Shown here: in pieces, positions 6,650 through 16,440 of the stretch
Numbering within the stretch: position 1 is the stretch's first letter
Layout: every line of letters starts with the position of its first letter
NCBI RefSeq assembly: GCF_000381125.1
Contig: NZ_KB905933.1
Coordinates: 1-64,000, forward strand
Length of the DNA stretch: 64,000 bases
From: Caldimonas manganoxidans ATCC BAA-369
GTDB taxonomy: Bacteria > Pseudomonadota > Gammaproteobacteria > Burkholderiales > Burkholderiaceae_C
Direction: 5' to 3'
Notes under the pieces: generated by a model
The model's input: the letters and a program-made list of their open reading frames with translations, nothing else
What the model was told of the DNA's origin: nothing
Databases searched by the model: none
Position numbers and translations under genes: made by a program

Positions 6650-8917
6650 TCAGGCGCTGCGGGCGGGTTGGTCGCGCCAAGCCTCGGGCGGGCTGCCCTC
6701 GCTGTCGACGTTGCGGGCTTGGGCCTCGTACAGGCGCCAATAGGCGCCGCGGCGCTCCATCAGTTCTTCGTGCGGGCCGACCTCGACGATTTCGCCGCGG
6801 TCCATGACCACCAAGCGGTCGGCTTTGCGTAAGGTGGACAGCCGGTGCGCGATGGCGATCGTCGTGCGGCCCCGCACCAGGTTGTCCAGGGCTTTCTGGA
6901 TTTCTTGTTCTGTTTCGGTGTCCACGGCCGAAGTGGCTTCATCGAGGATGAGGATGCGCGGGTCGATCAGCAGCGCGCGGGCGATCGAGATGCGCTGGCG
7001 CTCGCCACCGGACAGACCTTGGCCGCGCTCGCCCACCAGGGAGTCATAGCCTTGGGGCAGGCGCAGGATGAATTCGTGCGCATGGGCGGCGCGGGCCGCT
7101 GCGATGATTTCCTCACGCGTGGCGCCGGGCTTGCCGTAGGCGATGTTCTCGGCGATGGTGCCGAAGAAGAGAAAGGGCTCTTGCAGCACCAGGCCGATGT
7201 GGCGGCGCCAATCGGCCACAGCCAGCTGGCGAATGTCGATGCCGTCCACGCGGATGGCGCCTTCGCTGACGTCATAGAACCGGCAGATCAGGTTGACCAG
7301 CGTGCTTTTGCCCGAGCCGCTGTGGCCCACCAGGCCGATCATCTCGCCGGGCCGAATGTCCAGGTTGAGGCCCTGGATCACGCGGCGGTGGCCGTAGCGG
7401 AAGCCCACGTCCTGCAGCTGAATGCGCCCTTGGACTTCCGGCAGGGGCACGGGTTGTGCCGGCTCGGGCACGGACGAGACGTGGTCCAGGATGTCGAAGA
7501 TGCGCTTGGCCCCGGCAGCGGCTTTCTGGGTGACCGAGACGATGCGGCTCATCGAGTCGAGCCGGGTGTAGAAGCGGCCGATGTAGGCCAGGAAGGCCGT
7601 CAGCGTGCCCACGGTGATGTCGCCTCGCGAGACCTGCCAGATGCCGAAGGCCCACACCACCAGCAGGCCAATTTCGGTGAGCAGCGACACCGTGGGCGTG
7701 AACAGCGACCATATACGGTTGAGCCGGTCGTTGACCATCAGGTTGTGCCGGTTGGCCTCGCGGAAGCGCCGGGCCTCGCGGCTTTCCTGCGCAAAGGCTT
7801 TGACCACGCGGATGCCCGGGATGGTGTCGGCCAGCACGTTGGTGACCTCGCCCCAGACTCGGTCGATTTTCTCGAAGCCGGTGCGCAGCCGCTCGCGCAC
7901 CACGTGGATCATCCAGGCGATGAACGGCAGGGGCAGCAGCGTGACCAAGGCCAGCCAGGGGTTGATGGAAAAGAGGATGACCGCAGTCATGGCGATCATC
8001 AGCACGTCGGTGGCAAAGTCCAGCAGATGCAACGAGAGAAAGACATTGATGCGGTCGGTCTCGCTGCCGATGCGTGCCATCAGGTCGCCGGTGCGCTTGC
8101 CGCCGAAGTACTCCAGCGACAGCTTCAGCAGATGCTCGTAGGTGGTGGTGCGCAAGTCTGCGCCGATGCGTTCACTCACCAAGGCCAAAATGTAAGTGCG
8201 CGCCCACCCCAAGCCCCAGGCGGCGAGGGCGGCCAGCAGCAGCCCGCCCAGCAGCCAGGCCACCAGGGCGGTGTCGATGGCTTGGCCGTTTTGGTAGGGG
8301 ATCAGCACCCGGTCCATCAGTGGCATGGTCAGGTAGGGCGGGACCAAGGTGGCGGCGGTGGAGGCCAGGGTCAGGGCAAAGCCGGCCAGCAACTGGCCGC
8401 GGTAGGGGCGGGCAAAGCGCCACAGCCGCAGCAGGGTCCAGGTCGACGGCGGGGTCGCTTCGGGGTCGGCTTCGGACGCCTCCAGCCCATCGCCCGCAGC
8501 GGCATCGGGGGCCGGCTCGGGCGGCGCCGCGCCTTGCAGCAGGCGTTGTTGCGTCTGGAAACGCTCCACCAGGGTCTGGGCGGCAGGCTGGCGTCCAAGT
8601 GTGAGATGCCACACGGCCAGCCGGCGCTGGGCGTCGTGCAAGGCCAAGTGGGCCACGCCAGCGTGGTCGCTCAGGCGCAGCTCCAGCGTCGGGCTCAAAG
8701 ACCATGCTTGCCATACGGCTTTCGGGTGATCGCGGGCCAACAGGCGGCGGTCGGTCAGCACCAGCCACTGGGGGGCAAACCGCAGTTGCGCATCGAGGTC
8801 AACCTCCAGCGCGGCCAGAACGTTCTCGGCAGGAGCCAGTGCAAGGCGTAAGTCATCCGGCCAGGGGTCGCAAGGGCGGCCCGCCAGGTCGGTCGGGAGG
8901 GAGACGGACAAGTTCAT
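6650..8917 (-). CDS. Cyanophycin-associated ABC transporter, fused membrane and ATPase domains
   Basis: A 755-residue half-transporter. Residues 1-170 form an extra soluble region (L-R-F-A-P-Q-W-L-V-L-T-D-R-R-L-L), unlike ordinary lipid exporters. A six-helix type IV exporter domain covers about 195-480 and the ATPase about 510-740: Walker A GHSGSGKST, signature LSGGERQR, Walker B ILILDEATS and a switch histidine in AIAHRLST. In Betaproteobacteria this family travels with cphA genes. It is divergent from cphA' with a 159-base shared control region and probably co-transcribed with the DUF1854 gene. Substrate is unknown. ATG 8917 was chosen over GTG 9004 because similarity starts there. Confidence 0.88.
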   Translation of the reverse strand: MNLSVSLPTDLAGRPCDPWPDDLRLALAPAENVLAALEVDLDAQLRFAPQWLVLTDRRLLARDHPKAVWQAWSLSPTLELRLSDHAGVAHLALHDAQRRLAVWHLTLGRQPAAQTLVERFQTQQRLLQGAAPPEPAPDAAAGDGLEASEADPEATPPSTWTLLRLWRFARPYRGQLLAGFALTLASTAATLVPPYLTMPLMDRVLIPYQNGQAIDTALVAWLLGGLLLAALAAWGLGWARTYILALVSERIGADLRTTTYEHLLKLSLEYFGGKRTGDLMARIGSETDRINVFLSLHLLDFATDVLMIAMTAVILFSINPWLALVTLLPLPFIAWMIHVVRERLRTGFEKIDRVWGEVTNVLADTIPGIRVVKAFAQESREARRFREANRHNLMVNDRLNRIWSLFTPTVSLLTEIGLLVVWAFGIWQVSRGDITVGTLTAFLAYIGRFYTRLDSMSRIVSVTQKAAAGAKRIFDILDHVSSVPEPAQPVPLPEVQGRIQLQDVGFRYGHRRVIQGLNLDIRPGEMIGLVGHSGSGKSTLVNLICRFYDVSEGAIRVDGIDIRQLAVADWRRHIGLVLQEPFLFFGTIAENIAYGKPGATREEIIAAARAAHAHEFILRLPQGYDSLVGERGQGLSGGERQRISIARALLIDPRILILDEATSAVDTETEQEIQKALDNLVRGRTTIAIAHRLSTLRKADRLVVMDRGEIVEVGPHEELMERRGAYWRLYEAQARNVDSEGSPPEAWRDQPARSA

Positions 8918-9076
8918 GGATACAACATGGACCCCGTCGGACGGGGCAGTGGTCAGGGCGTCTGGGCGGCCACGATGGTTGCGCGATGCCCTGGGAGAGC
9001 TCACGCGCGAACCCTTGCCGAGGTTGACATGCCAGCGCCGCAGGGGCGGCAGGACTGGGATAGAAGGTTGTCAGTC

Positions 9077-11320
9077 ATGAGTCACAGAAGTATCGAATTC
9101 CTACGCATCGCCTACCTGCGTGGGCCAAATCTCTGGACCTACCGGCCGGTGATCGAGGCCTGGGTGGACATCGGCGAGCTGGAGGACCATCCCTCCAACA
9201 CGCTGCCCGGTTTCTACGAACGCCTCTCGTCCTGGCTGCCCGGCCTGATCGAGCACCGCTGTGGTGTGGGCGAGCGGGGCGGTTTCCTGCAGCGCCTGCG
9301 CGAAGGCACATGGCCGGCCCACATCATGGAGCACGTGGCCATCGAGTTGCAGAACCTGGCGGGCATGCCCACCGGCTTCGGCAAGGCGCGTTCCACGGCC
9401 ACCCGAGGCGTTTACAAGGTGGTGGTGCGCGCCCGACAGGAGGAGGTGGGCCGAGCCGCTATTGTCGCCGCTCGTGACCTGGTGATGGCGGCCATCGAGG
9501 ATCGCCCGTATGACGTGGCGGCCACCGTGGCCCGGTTGCGCGAGCTGGTCGACCGCCGTTGCCTGGGGCCGAGCACGGCTTGCATCGTCGATGCGGCCGC
9601 CGAGCGTGGGATTCCTTCCATCCGCCTGAGCCAAGGCAACCTGGTGCAGCTTGGCTACGGGCGGGCGCAGCGTCGCATCTGGACGGCCGAGACCGACCGC
9701 ACTTCGGCGATTGCCGAAAGCATCGCCAGCGACAAGGAGCTCACCCGCCGCTTGCTGGCCGCCGCCGGCGTGTGCGTGCCCGAAGGCCGCGAAGTGAGCG
9801 ATCCGGCCGATGCCTGGGAGGCCGCCCAAGACATCGGCTTGCCCGTGGTGGTCAAGCCCTTGGATGCCAACCATGGACGCGGCATCTCCATCGAGCTGCG
9901 CCGTCGTGAAGACATCGAAGCGGCCTTTCATGTGGCCGCGCGCGAAGGCAGTGGCGTACTGGTCGAGCGCTACATTCCTGGCGGCGAACACCGCTTGTTG
10001 GTGGTGGGCAACCGCGTGGTGGCCGCCTCGCGCGGGGACGCCGCCTGGGTCACGGGCGACGGCCATTCGACGGTGGCGCAATTGGTCGAACTCCAGGTCA
10101 ACAGCGATCCGCGCCGTGGCGAGGACGAGGCCTACCCGCTGGACATCGTGCGCCTGCACGAGCCGGCCAACGTGTTGGAGCTGGCTCGCCAAGGCTACAC
10201 GGCCGACTCCGTGCCACAGCAAGGCCAGAAGGTGCGGGTGCAGCGCAATGGCAATCTGGCCATCGACGTGACCGATCGTGTGCATCCGGAGGTGGCCGAG
10301 ATGGTGGCCTTGGCCGCGCGAGTGGTGGGCTTGGACATCGCAGGGGTGGACGTGGTTGCCCAGGACATCGGCCGCCCCTTGGCCGAGCAAGGTGGCGCCA
10401 TCGTGGAAGTGAACGCCGGCCCCGGACTGCTGATGCACCTGAAGCCGGCCGAGGGCGAGCCGCGCCCGGTGGGGCAGGCCATCGTCGATCATTTGTTTCC
10501 TGCGGGCGAGACCGGCCGCATTCCGGTGGTGGGCGTCAGCGGCTCGCAAGGCACCACGCTGACCTCTCGTCTGGTGGCCTGGTTGCTCCATTTGGGCGGG
10601 CACCACGTGGGGCTGGCCTGTGGGGAGGGGCTGTATTTCGACCGTCGCCGCGTCGAGGCCGGCGACCGCGCCACGTGGGCCGCGGGCCGGCGCGTGCTGA
10701 TGAACCGCATGGTCGATGCCGCCGTGATCGAAAACGGCCCCGAGGCCATCGTGCAAGAAGGTCTGGCCTACGACCGTTGCCACGTGGGCATCGTCACTGG
10801 CGTGGCTGGCGCGGCGTCGCTGGCCCACTACCATATCCATGACGATGAGCAGCTCTACACCGTGCTGCGCACCCAGGTGGACGTGGTGTTGCCCGAGGGC
10901 GTGGCCGTGCTCAACGCGGATGATCTGCTGGCCGCACAGATGGCCGCGCTGTGCGACGGCGATGTGATCTTCTATGGCCGCGATGGTCAGCGCGAGGTGA
11001 TCGAGACGCACTTGGCGGCTGGACGACGGGCCGTCTTCCTGCGGGGGCACCGGGTGCTGATGGCGCACGGCGCAAAGGAGACGCCCTTGATCGAATGGCG
11101 TTGCCTGCCGGTCCTCGAGGGCCATGAGCCCGAGGCCGTGCTGGGCGCCGTGATGGCCGCCTCGGCCGCCGCCTGGGGCTTGGGGATGGAGATCGACGTG
11201 ATCCGCGCGGGCATCAAGACCTTCGCCACCCAATCGGCTCCCTTGGCCACCCCGCCGCTGCCCGTGATCGCCCACGCCACCCCGCCGGCCGAGACCTCGG
11301 TGTTGGTCCCTGCCGCCTGA
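9077..11320 (+). CDS. CphA'-type cyanophycin synthetase paralogue with degenerate Mur domain
   Basis: A 747-residue relative of cyanophycin synthetase. The N-terminal domain (L-R-I-A-Y-L-R-G-P-N-L-W) and the ATP-grasp module are present: DKELTRRLLAAAGVCVPEG, VVVKPLDANHGRGISIEL, and the metal-binding GGAIVEVNAGPGLLMH. The Mur-ligase-like part is present but altered: where CphA has GTNGKTT this protein has GSQGTTL (residues 489-495), so the P-loop lysine is lost. The E-T-A-R-G-G and T-N-I-G-x-D-H motifs are replaced by ENGPEA and TGVAGA. It is also about 110 residues shorter at the C-terminus. It may therefore do only the ATP-grasp reaction or act as a partner of the canonical CphA 21 bases downstream. 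Confidence 0.85.
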   Translation: MSHRSIEFLRIAYLRGPNLWTYRPVIEAWVDIGELEDHPSNTLPGFYERLSSWLPGLIEHRCGVGERGGFLQRLREGTWPAHIMEHVAIELQNLAGMPTGFGKARSTATRGVYKVVVRARQEEVGRAAIVAARDLVMAAIEDRPYDVAATVARLRELVDRRCLGPSTACIVDAAAERGIPSIRLSQGNLVQLGYGRAQRRIWTAETDRTSAIAESIASDKELTRRLLAAAGVCVPEGREVSDPADAWEAAQDIGLPVVVKPLDANHGRGISIELRRREDIEAAFHVAAREGSGVLVERYIPGGEHRLLVVGNRVVAASRGDAAWVTGDGHSTVAQLVELQVNSDPRRGEDEAYPLDIVRLHEPANVLELARQGYTADSVPQQGQKVRVQRNGNLAIDVTDRVHPEVAEMVALAARVVGLDIAGVDVVAQDIGRPLAEQGGAIVEVNAGPGLLMHLKPAEGEPRPVGQAIVDHLFPAGETGRIPVVGVSGSQGTTLTSRLVAWLLHLGGHHVGLACGEGLYFDRRRVEAGDRATWAAGRRVLMNRMVDAAVIENGPEAIVQEGLAYDRCHVGIVTGVAGAASLAHYHIHDDEQLYTVLRTQVDVVLPEGVAVLNADDLLAAQMAALCDGDVIFYGRDGQREVIETHLAAGRRAVFLRGHRVLMAHGAKETPLIEWRCLPVLEGHEPEAVLGAVMAASAAAWGLGMEIDVIRAGIKTFATQSAPLATPPLPVIAHATPPAETSVLVPAA

Positions 11321-11341
11321 ACGCAACGAGACGATTTGCCC

Positions 11342-13912
11342 ATGGACATTTCCCGCCTGCGGGCCCTGCGCGGCCCCAACCTCTGGACGCGCCGCACCGC
11401 CATCGAGGCGGTCGTGATCCTGCGCGACGACGAGCTCGACCTGCAAACCCGGCCCGGCTTCGAGGCCCGTCTGCGCGCCCGCTTCCCCGAAATCGGCGCC
11501 TTGCATGCCACCGGCCACACCGGCGCGGTCTCGATGGCTCATGCCCTGGCGGCCGCCGCGCTGGGCTTGCAGGCTCAGGCCGGCTGCCCGGTGACCTTCA
11601 GCCGCACCACGCCCACCCCCGAGGAACGGGTTTTTCAGGTGGTGGTCGAGTACAGCGAGGAGCCGGTGGGCCGTCTGGCCTTCGAATTGGCCCAGGCGCT
11701 GTGCGAAGCCGCGGTGCAGGACACGCCCTTCGATCTGGCCGATGCCTTGGCCCGCTTGCGCGATCTCGACGAAGACGTGCGCCTGGGCCCCAGCACCGGC
11801 AGCATCGTGCAGGCGGCCGTGGCGCGTGGCATTCCTTACCGCCGCCTCACCGAAGGCAGTCTGGTGCAGTTCGGGTGGGGGAGCAAGCAGCGACGCATCC
11901 AGGCGGCCGAGATGGATGTCACCTCGGCGATCGCCGAATCCATCGCCCAGGACAAGGAGCTCACCAAGGAGCTGTTGCTGGCCGCCGGCGTGCCGGTGCC
12001 CCAGGGCCGACCGGTGACGGATTTCGAGGACGCGCGCCGTGCTGCGGCCGAGATCGGCTGGCCGGTGGTGGTCAAGCCGCGTGATGGCAATCAGGGCAAG
12101 GGCGTGACGGTCGACATCGTCGATGACGAGCATTTGCGCATCGCCTATGACGCGGCGCGCGCGATCAGCGACGACGTGCTGGTCGAGCGTTTCATCCCCG
12201 GCTACGACTTCCGTCTGTTGGTGGTGGGCGACCGATTGGTGGCAGCCGCTCGGCGCGATCCGCCGCATGTGATCGGTGACGGCCTGCACAGCATTCGGGA
12301 GTTGGTGGACCAGGCCAACACCGACCCAAGGCGCGGCGATGGCCATGCCACGCCGCTGACGCGCATGCGCATCGATGACATCGCCCTGGCCCGCCTGGCC
12401 CAGCAGGGCTTTGGGCCCGATGACATTCCGCCCAAGGGGCGGCGCGTGGTGTTGCGCAACAATGCCAACCTCAGCACCGGGGGGACGGCCACCGACGTGA
12501 CCGACGACGTGCATCCCGAGGTGGCGGCCCGCGCCGTCGATGCGGCGCGCATGATCGGCCTGGACATCTGCGGGGTGGACGTGGTGTGCGAGAGCCTGCA
12601 GCAACCGCTGGAGTGGCAAGGCGGCGCCGTGGTGGAAGTCAATGCCGCACCGGGCCTGCGCATGCATTTGAGCCCGTCGTACGGCAAGGGCCGCCCGGTG
12701 GGGGAGGCCATCATCGATGCCATGTTCGCGCCAGGCGAAGACGGCCGCATCCCGGTGGTGGCCGTCACCGGCACCAATGGCAAGACCACGGTGGTGCGTC
12801 TGACGGCCCATCTCTTGGCGCGGCATGGCTGGCGCGTGGGCATGACCAACACCGATGGCGTCTACATCCAAGGCCGGCGCATCGACACCGGCGACTGCAG
12901 CGGTCCGCGCAGCGCGCGCAACGTGCTGGCCCACCCGGATGTGGACGCGGCGGTGCTCGAGACCGCGCGTGGCGGCATCTTGCGTGAAGGGCTGGGTTTC
13001 GACCGCTGCCAGGTGGCCGTGGTTACCAACATCGGCCTGGGCGACCACCTGGGCTTGAACTACATCACCACGGTCGAGGACCTGGCGGTGCTCAAGCGTG
13101 TCATCGTCCAAAATGTCGCGCCCACCGGCATGGCCGTGCTCAATGCGGCCGATCCGATCGTCGCCGCGATGGCCGAGAACTGCCCCGGAGATGTCACCTA
13201 CTTCGCGGCCGACCGCTTCCATCCCGTGATGGCCGCTCACCGGGTGCAGGGCCGCCGAGTGGTGTATGTCGACCGTGGCGACATCGTGGCCGAGCAAGCG
13301 GGCGTCAAGCACCGCTTTGCGCTGGCCGAAGTGCCGCTCACGCGCAACGGCACCATCGGTTTCCAGGTCGAAAATGCCATGGCGGCCGTGGCTGCGGCCT
13401 GGGCGGCTGGGGCCAGCTGGGACGCCATTCGCACCGGGCTGTTGACCTTCGAGAACGATGCGGACAACGCGCCGGGGCGCTTCAATGTCTTCACGGTACG
13501 CGGGGCCACCGTCATTGCCGACTACGGCCACAACCCCGATGCGATCGCGGCCCTGGTGCGGGCCGTGGAGTCCATGCCGGGCCGGCGTCGCACCGTGGTG
13601 ATCAGCGGGGCGGGCGACCGGCGCGATGAAGACATCCGCCAGCAAACGCGCATCCTGGGCGCGGCGTTCGACCGCGTCATCCTCTACCAAGACCAATGCC
13701 AGCGTGGTCGTGCCGACGGCGAGGTGCTGGCCTTGTTGCGCGAGGGGCTCCAAGGCGCCAGCCGCGCTCGCGAGGTGCAAGAGATCCGTGGCGAGTTCGC
13801 CGCCATCGATGCGGCCTTGGAAGACCTGCGCGAAGGCGATCTGTGCCTCATCCTCATCGACCAAGTCGATGCGGCGTTGAACCATCTGCATCGTCGCCTG
13901 GCCCAGGCCTGA
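11342..13912 (+). CDS. cphA: Cyanophycin synthetase
   Basis: An 856-residue canonical CphA. It polymerises arginine and aspartate into cyanophycin using two ATP sites. The N-terminal domain opens RALRGPNLWTRRTAIEA. The ATP-grasp module shows VVVKPRDGNQGKGVTV and AVVEVNAAPGLRMHLSP; the Mur-ligase module has an intact P-loop VTGTNGKTT (about 475-483), ETARGGILREGLGFDRC, TNIGLGDHLG and the late DYGHNPDAI motif. Length is close to the usual 870-900. ATG 11342 is used; TTG 11336 is in frame just upstream. It follows the CphA' gene by 21 bases, so both are likely translated from one mRNA. Confidence 0.95.
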   Translation: MDISRLRALRGPNLWTRRTAIEAVVILRDDELDLQTRPGFEARLRARFPEIGALHATGHTGAVSMAHALAAAALGLQAQAGCPVTFSRTTPTPEERVFQVVVEYSEEPVGRLAFELAQALCEAAVQDTPFDLADALARLRDLDEDVRLGPSTGSIVQAAVARGIPYRRLTEGSLVQFGWGSKQRRIQAAEMDVTSAIAESIAQDKELTKELLLAAGVPVPQGRPVTDFEDARRAAAEIGWPVVVKPRDGNQGKGVTVDIVDDEHLRIAYDAARAISDDVLVERFIPGYDFRLLVVGDRLVAAARRDPPHVIGDGLHSIRELVDQANTDPRRGDGHATPLTRMRIDDIALARLAQQGFGPDDIPPKGRRVVLRNNANLSTGGTATDVTDDVHPEVAARAVDAARMIGLDICGVDVVCESLQQPLEWQGGAVVEVNAAPGLRMHLSPSYGKGRPVGEAIIDAMFAPGEDGRIPVVAVTGTNGKTTVVRLTAHLLARHGWRVGMTNTDGVYIQGRRIDTGDCSGPRSARNVLAHPDVDAAVLETARGGILREGLGFDRCQVAVVTNIGLGDHLGLNYITTVEDLAVLKRVIVQNVAPTGMAVLNAADPIVAAMAENCPGDVTYFAADRFHPVMAAHRVQGRRVVYVDRGDIVAEQAGVKHRFALAEVPLTRNGTIGFQVENAMAAVAAAWAAGASWDAIRTGLLTFENDADNAPGRFNVFTVRGATVIADYGHNPDAIAALVRAVESMPGRRRTVVISGAGDRRDEDIRQQTRILGAAFDRVILYQDQCQRGRADGEVLALLREGLQGASRAREVQEIRGEFAAIDAALEDLREGDLCLILIDQVDAALNHLHRRLAQA

Positions 13913-14235
13913 GCACGGCTGCAACGCGGCACAGGGGCGCGGCATGCGCCCGGCCGCGGCGGCCAACGTGCACGACGCGCTGAAGTCCTTTGCCGAACCG
14001 GATCTGTGGGGTCCGTTGGGGGCTCGATTTCGTTTACAATTAAATTACGAATCATTCGCATTCGTAATTTAATTGTCGTTGCCCATGGTTCCGCCAGAGC
14101 GGCTCATGCAGGGTCGAGGCGGGCCTTGGTGTGCCTGTCGTCCCTTCCCAGAGTGCATCGGGCCGCGGGCGATCCGCGCACGCTGCGGTCAGGCCGGCTG
14201 GTCTTCGTTGTTGTTTCTTTTGAGGAGAGTGGTTC
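13913..14235. other. Intergenic region before the siderophore receptor
   Basis: 323 bases without a gene. It holds a short GC hairpin after cphA (GGGCGC-GGCAT-GCGCCC near 13934-13950, no T-run), and the AT-rich palindrome described separately. The last 150 bases form a long untranslated leader for the TonB receptor, with a weak ribosome site GAGGAGAG at 14222-14229. Confidence 0.6.
14036..14076. promoter_or_regulatory. Perfect AT-rich palindrome, probable Fur box
   Basis: Two 17-base arms (ACAATTAAATTACGAAT, 14036-14052, and its exact reverse complement, 14060-14076) flank the 7-base centre CATTCGC. The core, read on the minus strand as AATGCGAATGATTCGTAA, matches the Fur-box style of Betaproteobacteria (AATGCGAATGATTCTCATT). 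It is the only strongly AT-rich spot between cphA and a TonB siderophore receptor, so iron-dependent repression of that receptor is likely. As RNA it would also fold into a 17-bp hairpin. Confidence 0.6.
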
Positions 14236-16380
14236 ATGTCATCGATACAGCCTCAGTCGCGCAGGACTCCCACGGCCTTGGCCGCCGCAGCCGTGGTGCT
14301 CGGCCTGGGGGTGGCCGGAGGCGTCCAGGCGCAAGCCGTCCAGTCCTCGTCCAGCGAGGCGGCGACCGCGACCGAGGCTGCCGCAGCGCTGCCCTCGGTG
14401 ACCGTCACGGCGCGGCGCGAGAACCGGGTCTCCTCCGGGGCCACCAATTTGCCGCTGGAAATCAAGGAAACGCCGCAGTCCATCAGCACCATCGAGCAAG
14501 ACGTGCTGAGCGACTTCGGCCTCAGCAGCAGCAACGATGCCTTGCGCCTGGGCACCGGCATCAACGTCGACGAGTGGGAAACCAACCGCACCAGCTTCAA
14601 CGCACGCGGCTTCGATGTGATGCTCACCCAGATCGACGGCCAGGGCATGAGCAATGACTGGGGCTTGGTCGTGGGTCAGCTCGACACCTTCTTGTTCGAG
14701 AAAATCGAGGTGATCCGGGGAGCCAATGGCTTGCTCACCGGCGTGGGCAATTCCTCGGGCACCATCAACTTCGTGCGCAAGCGCCCCACCAATCGGGACG
14801 GCGGCCAGGCCCTGGCCTCGGTGGGCTCGCACGATTTCAAGCGCGTGGCGCTGGACTACAACAAGGTCTTGGGCGGCGACGGAATGTGGGCGGCTCGCTT
14901 GGTGGTGGCCCACGAAGACAAGGAATCCTATTTGCGGGCCTTGCACGATCGGCGCAGCACCGTGTACGCCGTGGTCGAGGGGCAGGTCGGCCCCCACGGT
15001 GTGCTCACGCTGGGCACGACGTATCGTGACGCACGCCAGCGCTCGCCGATGTGGGGCTCGCTGACCTTGCGGTATGCCGACGGGCGGCAGGCCGATTTCG
15101 ATGTCTCGGCCTCCACCTCACAGGACTGGACGCGCTGGAACACCGAATCACTCAATGCCTTCGTGGAATACGTGCATGCCTTGTCGCCCGATTGGGAGCT
15201 CAAGGCCAGCTACAACCACAACCGGGGCCAGGAATCCACCCGGCTGTTCTATGCCTACACCCTCACCGGCTATCTGAACGATGACAACACCGGCCTGCTC
15301 GGCTGGCCGTATCGCGGCGAAAGCAGCTCCGAGAGCCACATCGTCGAAACGAATCTGAAGGGCCGCTTCGATGCCTTCGGCCGTCGCCATGAAGCCATCT
15401 TGGGCCTGAGCCATTCACAGCGCACGCATCGCGCTTACTACTACTCCGGCGCGACCTTTCCCACCCTGCCGGCCTTTCCCTATCCGGGCGATGTGTTTCC
15501 AGAACCGGTGTGGGGCGCGAAAAACTTGAGTGCCGATGGCGATCAACACCTCACGCGCCTGTACGCCGCCAGCCGCTGGGCGCTGACCGATCGGCTCAAG
15601 GGCATCGTCGGCTTCAACGCGATCAAGCTGGTGCGCGACGGTTCGGCCATTTATGGCGGGGGCGTCAACCTGGATGACGAAACCACCGAAAAGATCAGCC
15701 CGTACGCCGGCCTGACCTACGACCTGACGCCCAGCACGCTGGCCTATGCCTCATATTCGGACATCTTCCAGGCGCAAGACCAGCGTGACATCAACGGCAA
15801 CTATCTGGCCCCGATGAAGGGGGTCAACCTCGAGGCCGGCCTCAAGAGCGAATGGCTGAACCGGCGCTTGCTCACCACCGTGGCCGTCTTCCAGGCCGAG
15901 CAGAAAGGTCTGGCCACCGAGGCGGGTTTCGATCCGATCGCGCAGCAGTCCTATTACGAGCCGCGTGACGTGAAGTCCCGAGGCGTGGAGCTCGAAGCCA
16001 CGGGCCGGGTCAGTGCGGACACGCGGCTGACGGCAGGCTTTACCGCGCTGAAGCTGACCGGCCCGGACGGTGGCAACACGTATGAATGGGTGCCGCGACG
16101 CACGCTCAAGCTGCTGGCCGACACCCGCGTGCCGGCATGGCCTCAGCTGCGCGTGGGCGCCGGTCTGCGCTGGCAGTCGGACGTGTACAAGCAAGGCGGC
16201 GTGCGCCAAGATGCCTATGCCGTGGTCGATGCCTTTGCGGCTTATGCGCTGTCCGAGCGGGCGGTCTTGCGTCTGAACGTCAACAACCTGTTCGACGAGA
16301 AGTACTTGCGCACCGTGCAGTTCGGCGCGATTTACGGCGCCCCGCGCACGGCCTATCTGGCGCTCGAATACCGCTTGTGA
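14236..16380 (+). CDS. TonB-dependent siderophore receptor
   Basis: A 714-residue outer membrane receptor. A signal peptide of about 32 residues ends at GGVQAQA. The plug domain follows: LPSVTVTARRENR resembles the TonB box region, then NLPLEIKETPQSISTIEQ, and FNARGFDVM, IEVIRGANGLLTGVGNSSG, typical of FpvA/FoxA/FhuE-like receptors. The barrel ends with NVNNLFDEKYLRTV and the terminal YLALEYRL. No N-terminal signalling (STN) domain is present, so it probably does not act through a FecR/FecI system. A Fur-like palindrome lies 160 bases upstream. The siderophore cannot be named. It is transcribed alone. Confidence 0.9.
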   Translation: MSSIQPQSRRTPTALAAAAVVLGLGVAGGVQAQAVQSSSSEAATATEAAAALPSVTVTARRENRVSSGATNLPLEIKETPQSISTIEQDVLSDFGLSSSNDALRLGTGINVDEWETNRTSFNARGFDVMLTQIDGQGMSNDWGLVVGQLDTFLFEKIEVIRGANGLLTGVGNSSGTINFVRKRPTNRDGGQALASVGSHDFKRVALDYNKVLGGDGMWAARLVVAHEDKESYLRALHDRRSTVYAVVEGQVGPHGVLTLGTTYRDARQRSPMWGSLTLRYADGRQADFDVSASTSQDWTRWNTESLNAFVEYVHALSPDWELKASYNHNRGQESTRLFYAYTLTGYLNDDNTGLLGWPYRGESSSESHIVETNLKGRFDAFGRRHEAILGLSHSQRTHRAYYYSGATFPTLPAFPYPGDVFPEPVWGAKNLSADGDQHLTRLYAASRWALTDRLKGIVGFNAIKLVRDGSAIYGGGVNLDDETTEKISPYAGLTYDLTPSTLAYASYSDIFQAQDQRDINGNYLAPMKGVNLEAGLKSEWLNRRLLTTVAVFQAEQKGLATEAGFDPIAQQSYYEPRDVKSRGVELEATGRVSADTRLTAGFTALKLTGPDGGNTYEWVPRRTLKLLADTRVPAWPQLRVGAGLRWQSDVYKQGGVRQDAYAVVDAFAAYALSERAVLRLNVNNLFDEKYLRTVQFGAIYGAPRTAYLALEYRL

Positions 16381-16440
16381 GCCTTGCCGCGGCCGCTTGC
16401 CTGGTACGGGTGGCATTCAGCCATCGGCCAGGCTGCGGCT

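Noticed and set aside
6845-8851. A 668-codon plus-strand ORF opposite the ABC transporter
   Set aside because: The other strand encodes Walker A, signature and Walker B; this frame has no known motif.
9101-13966. A 1621-codon minus-strand ORF opposite both cphA genes
   Set aside because: It is an antisense shadow of two genes with clear catalytic motifs; high GC and strong codon bias keep the opposite frame free of stops. The peptide is histidine/glutamine-rich with no domain.
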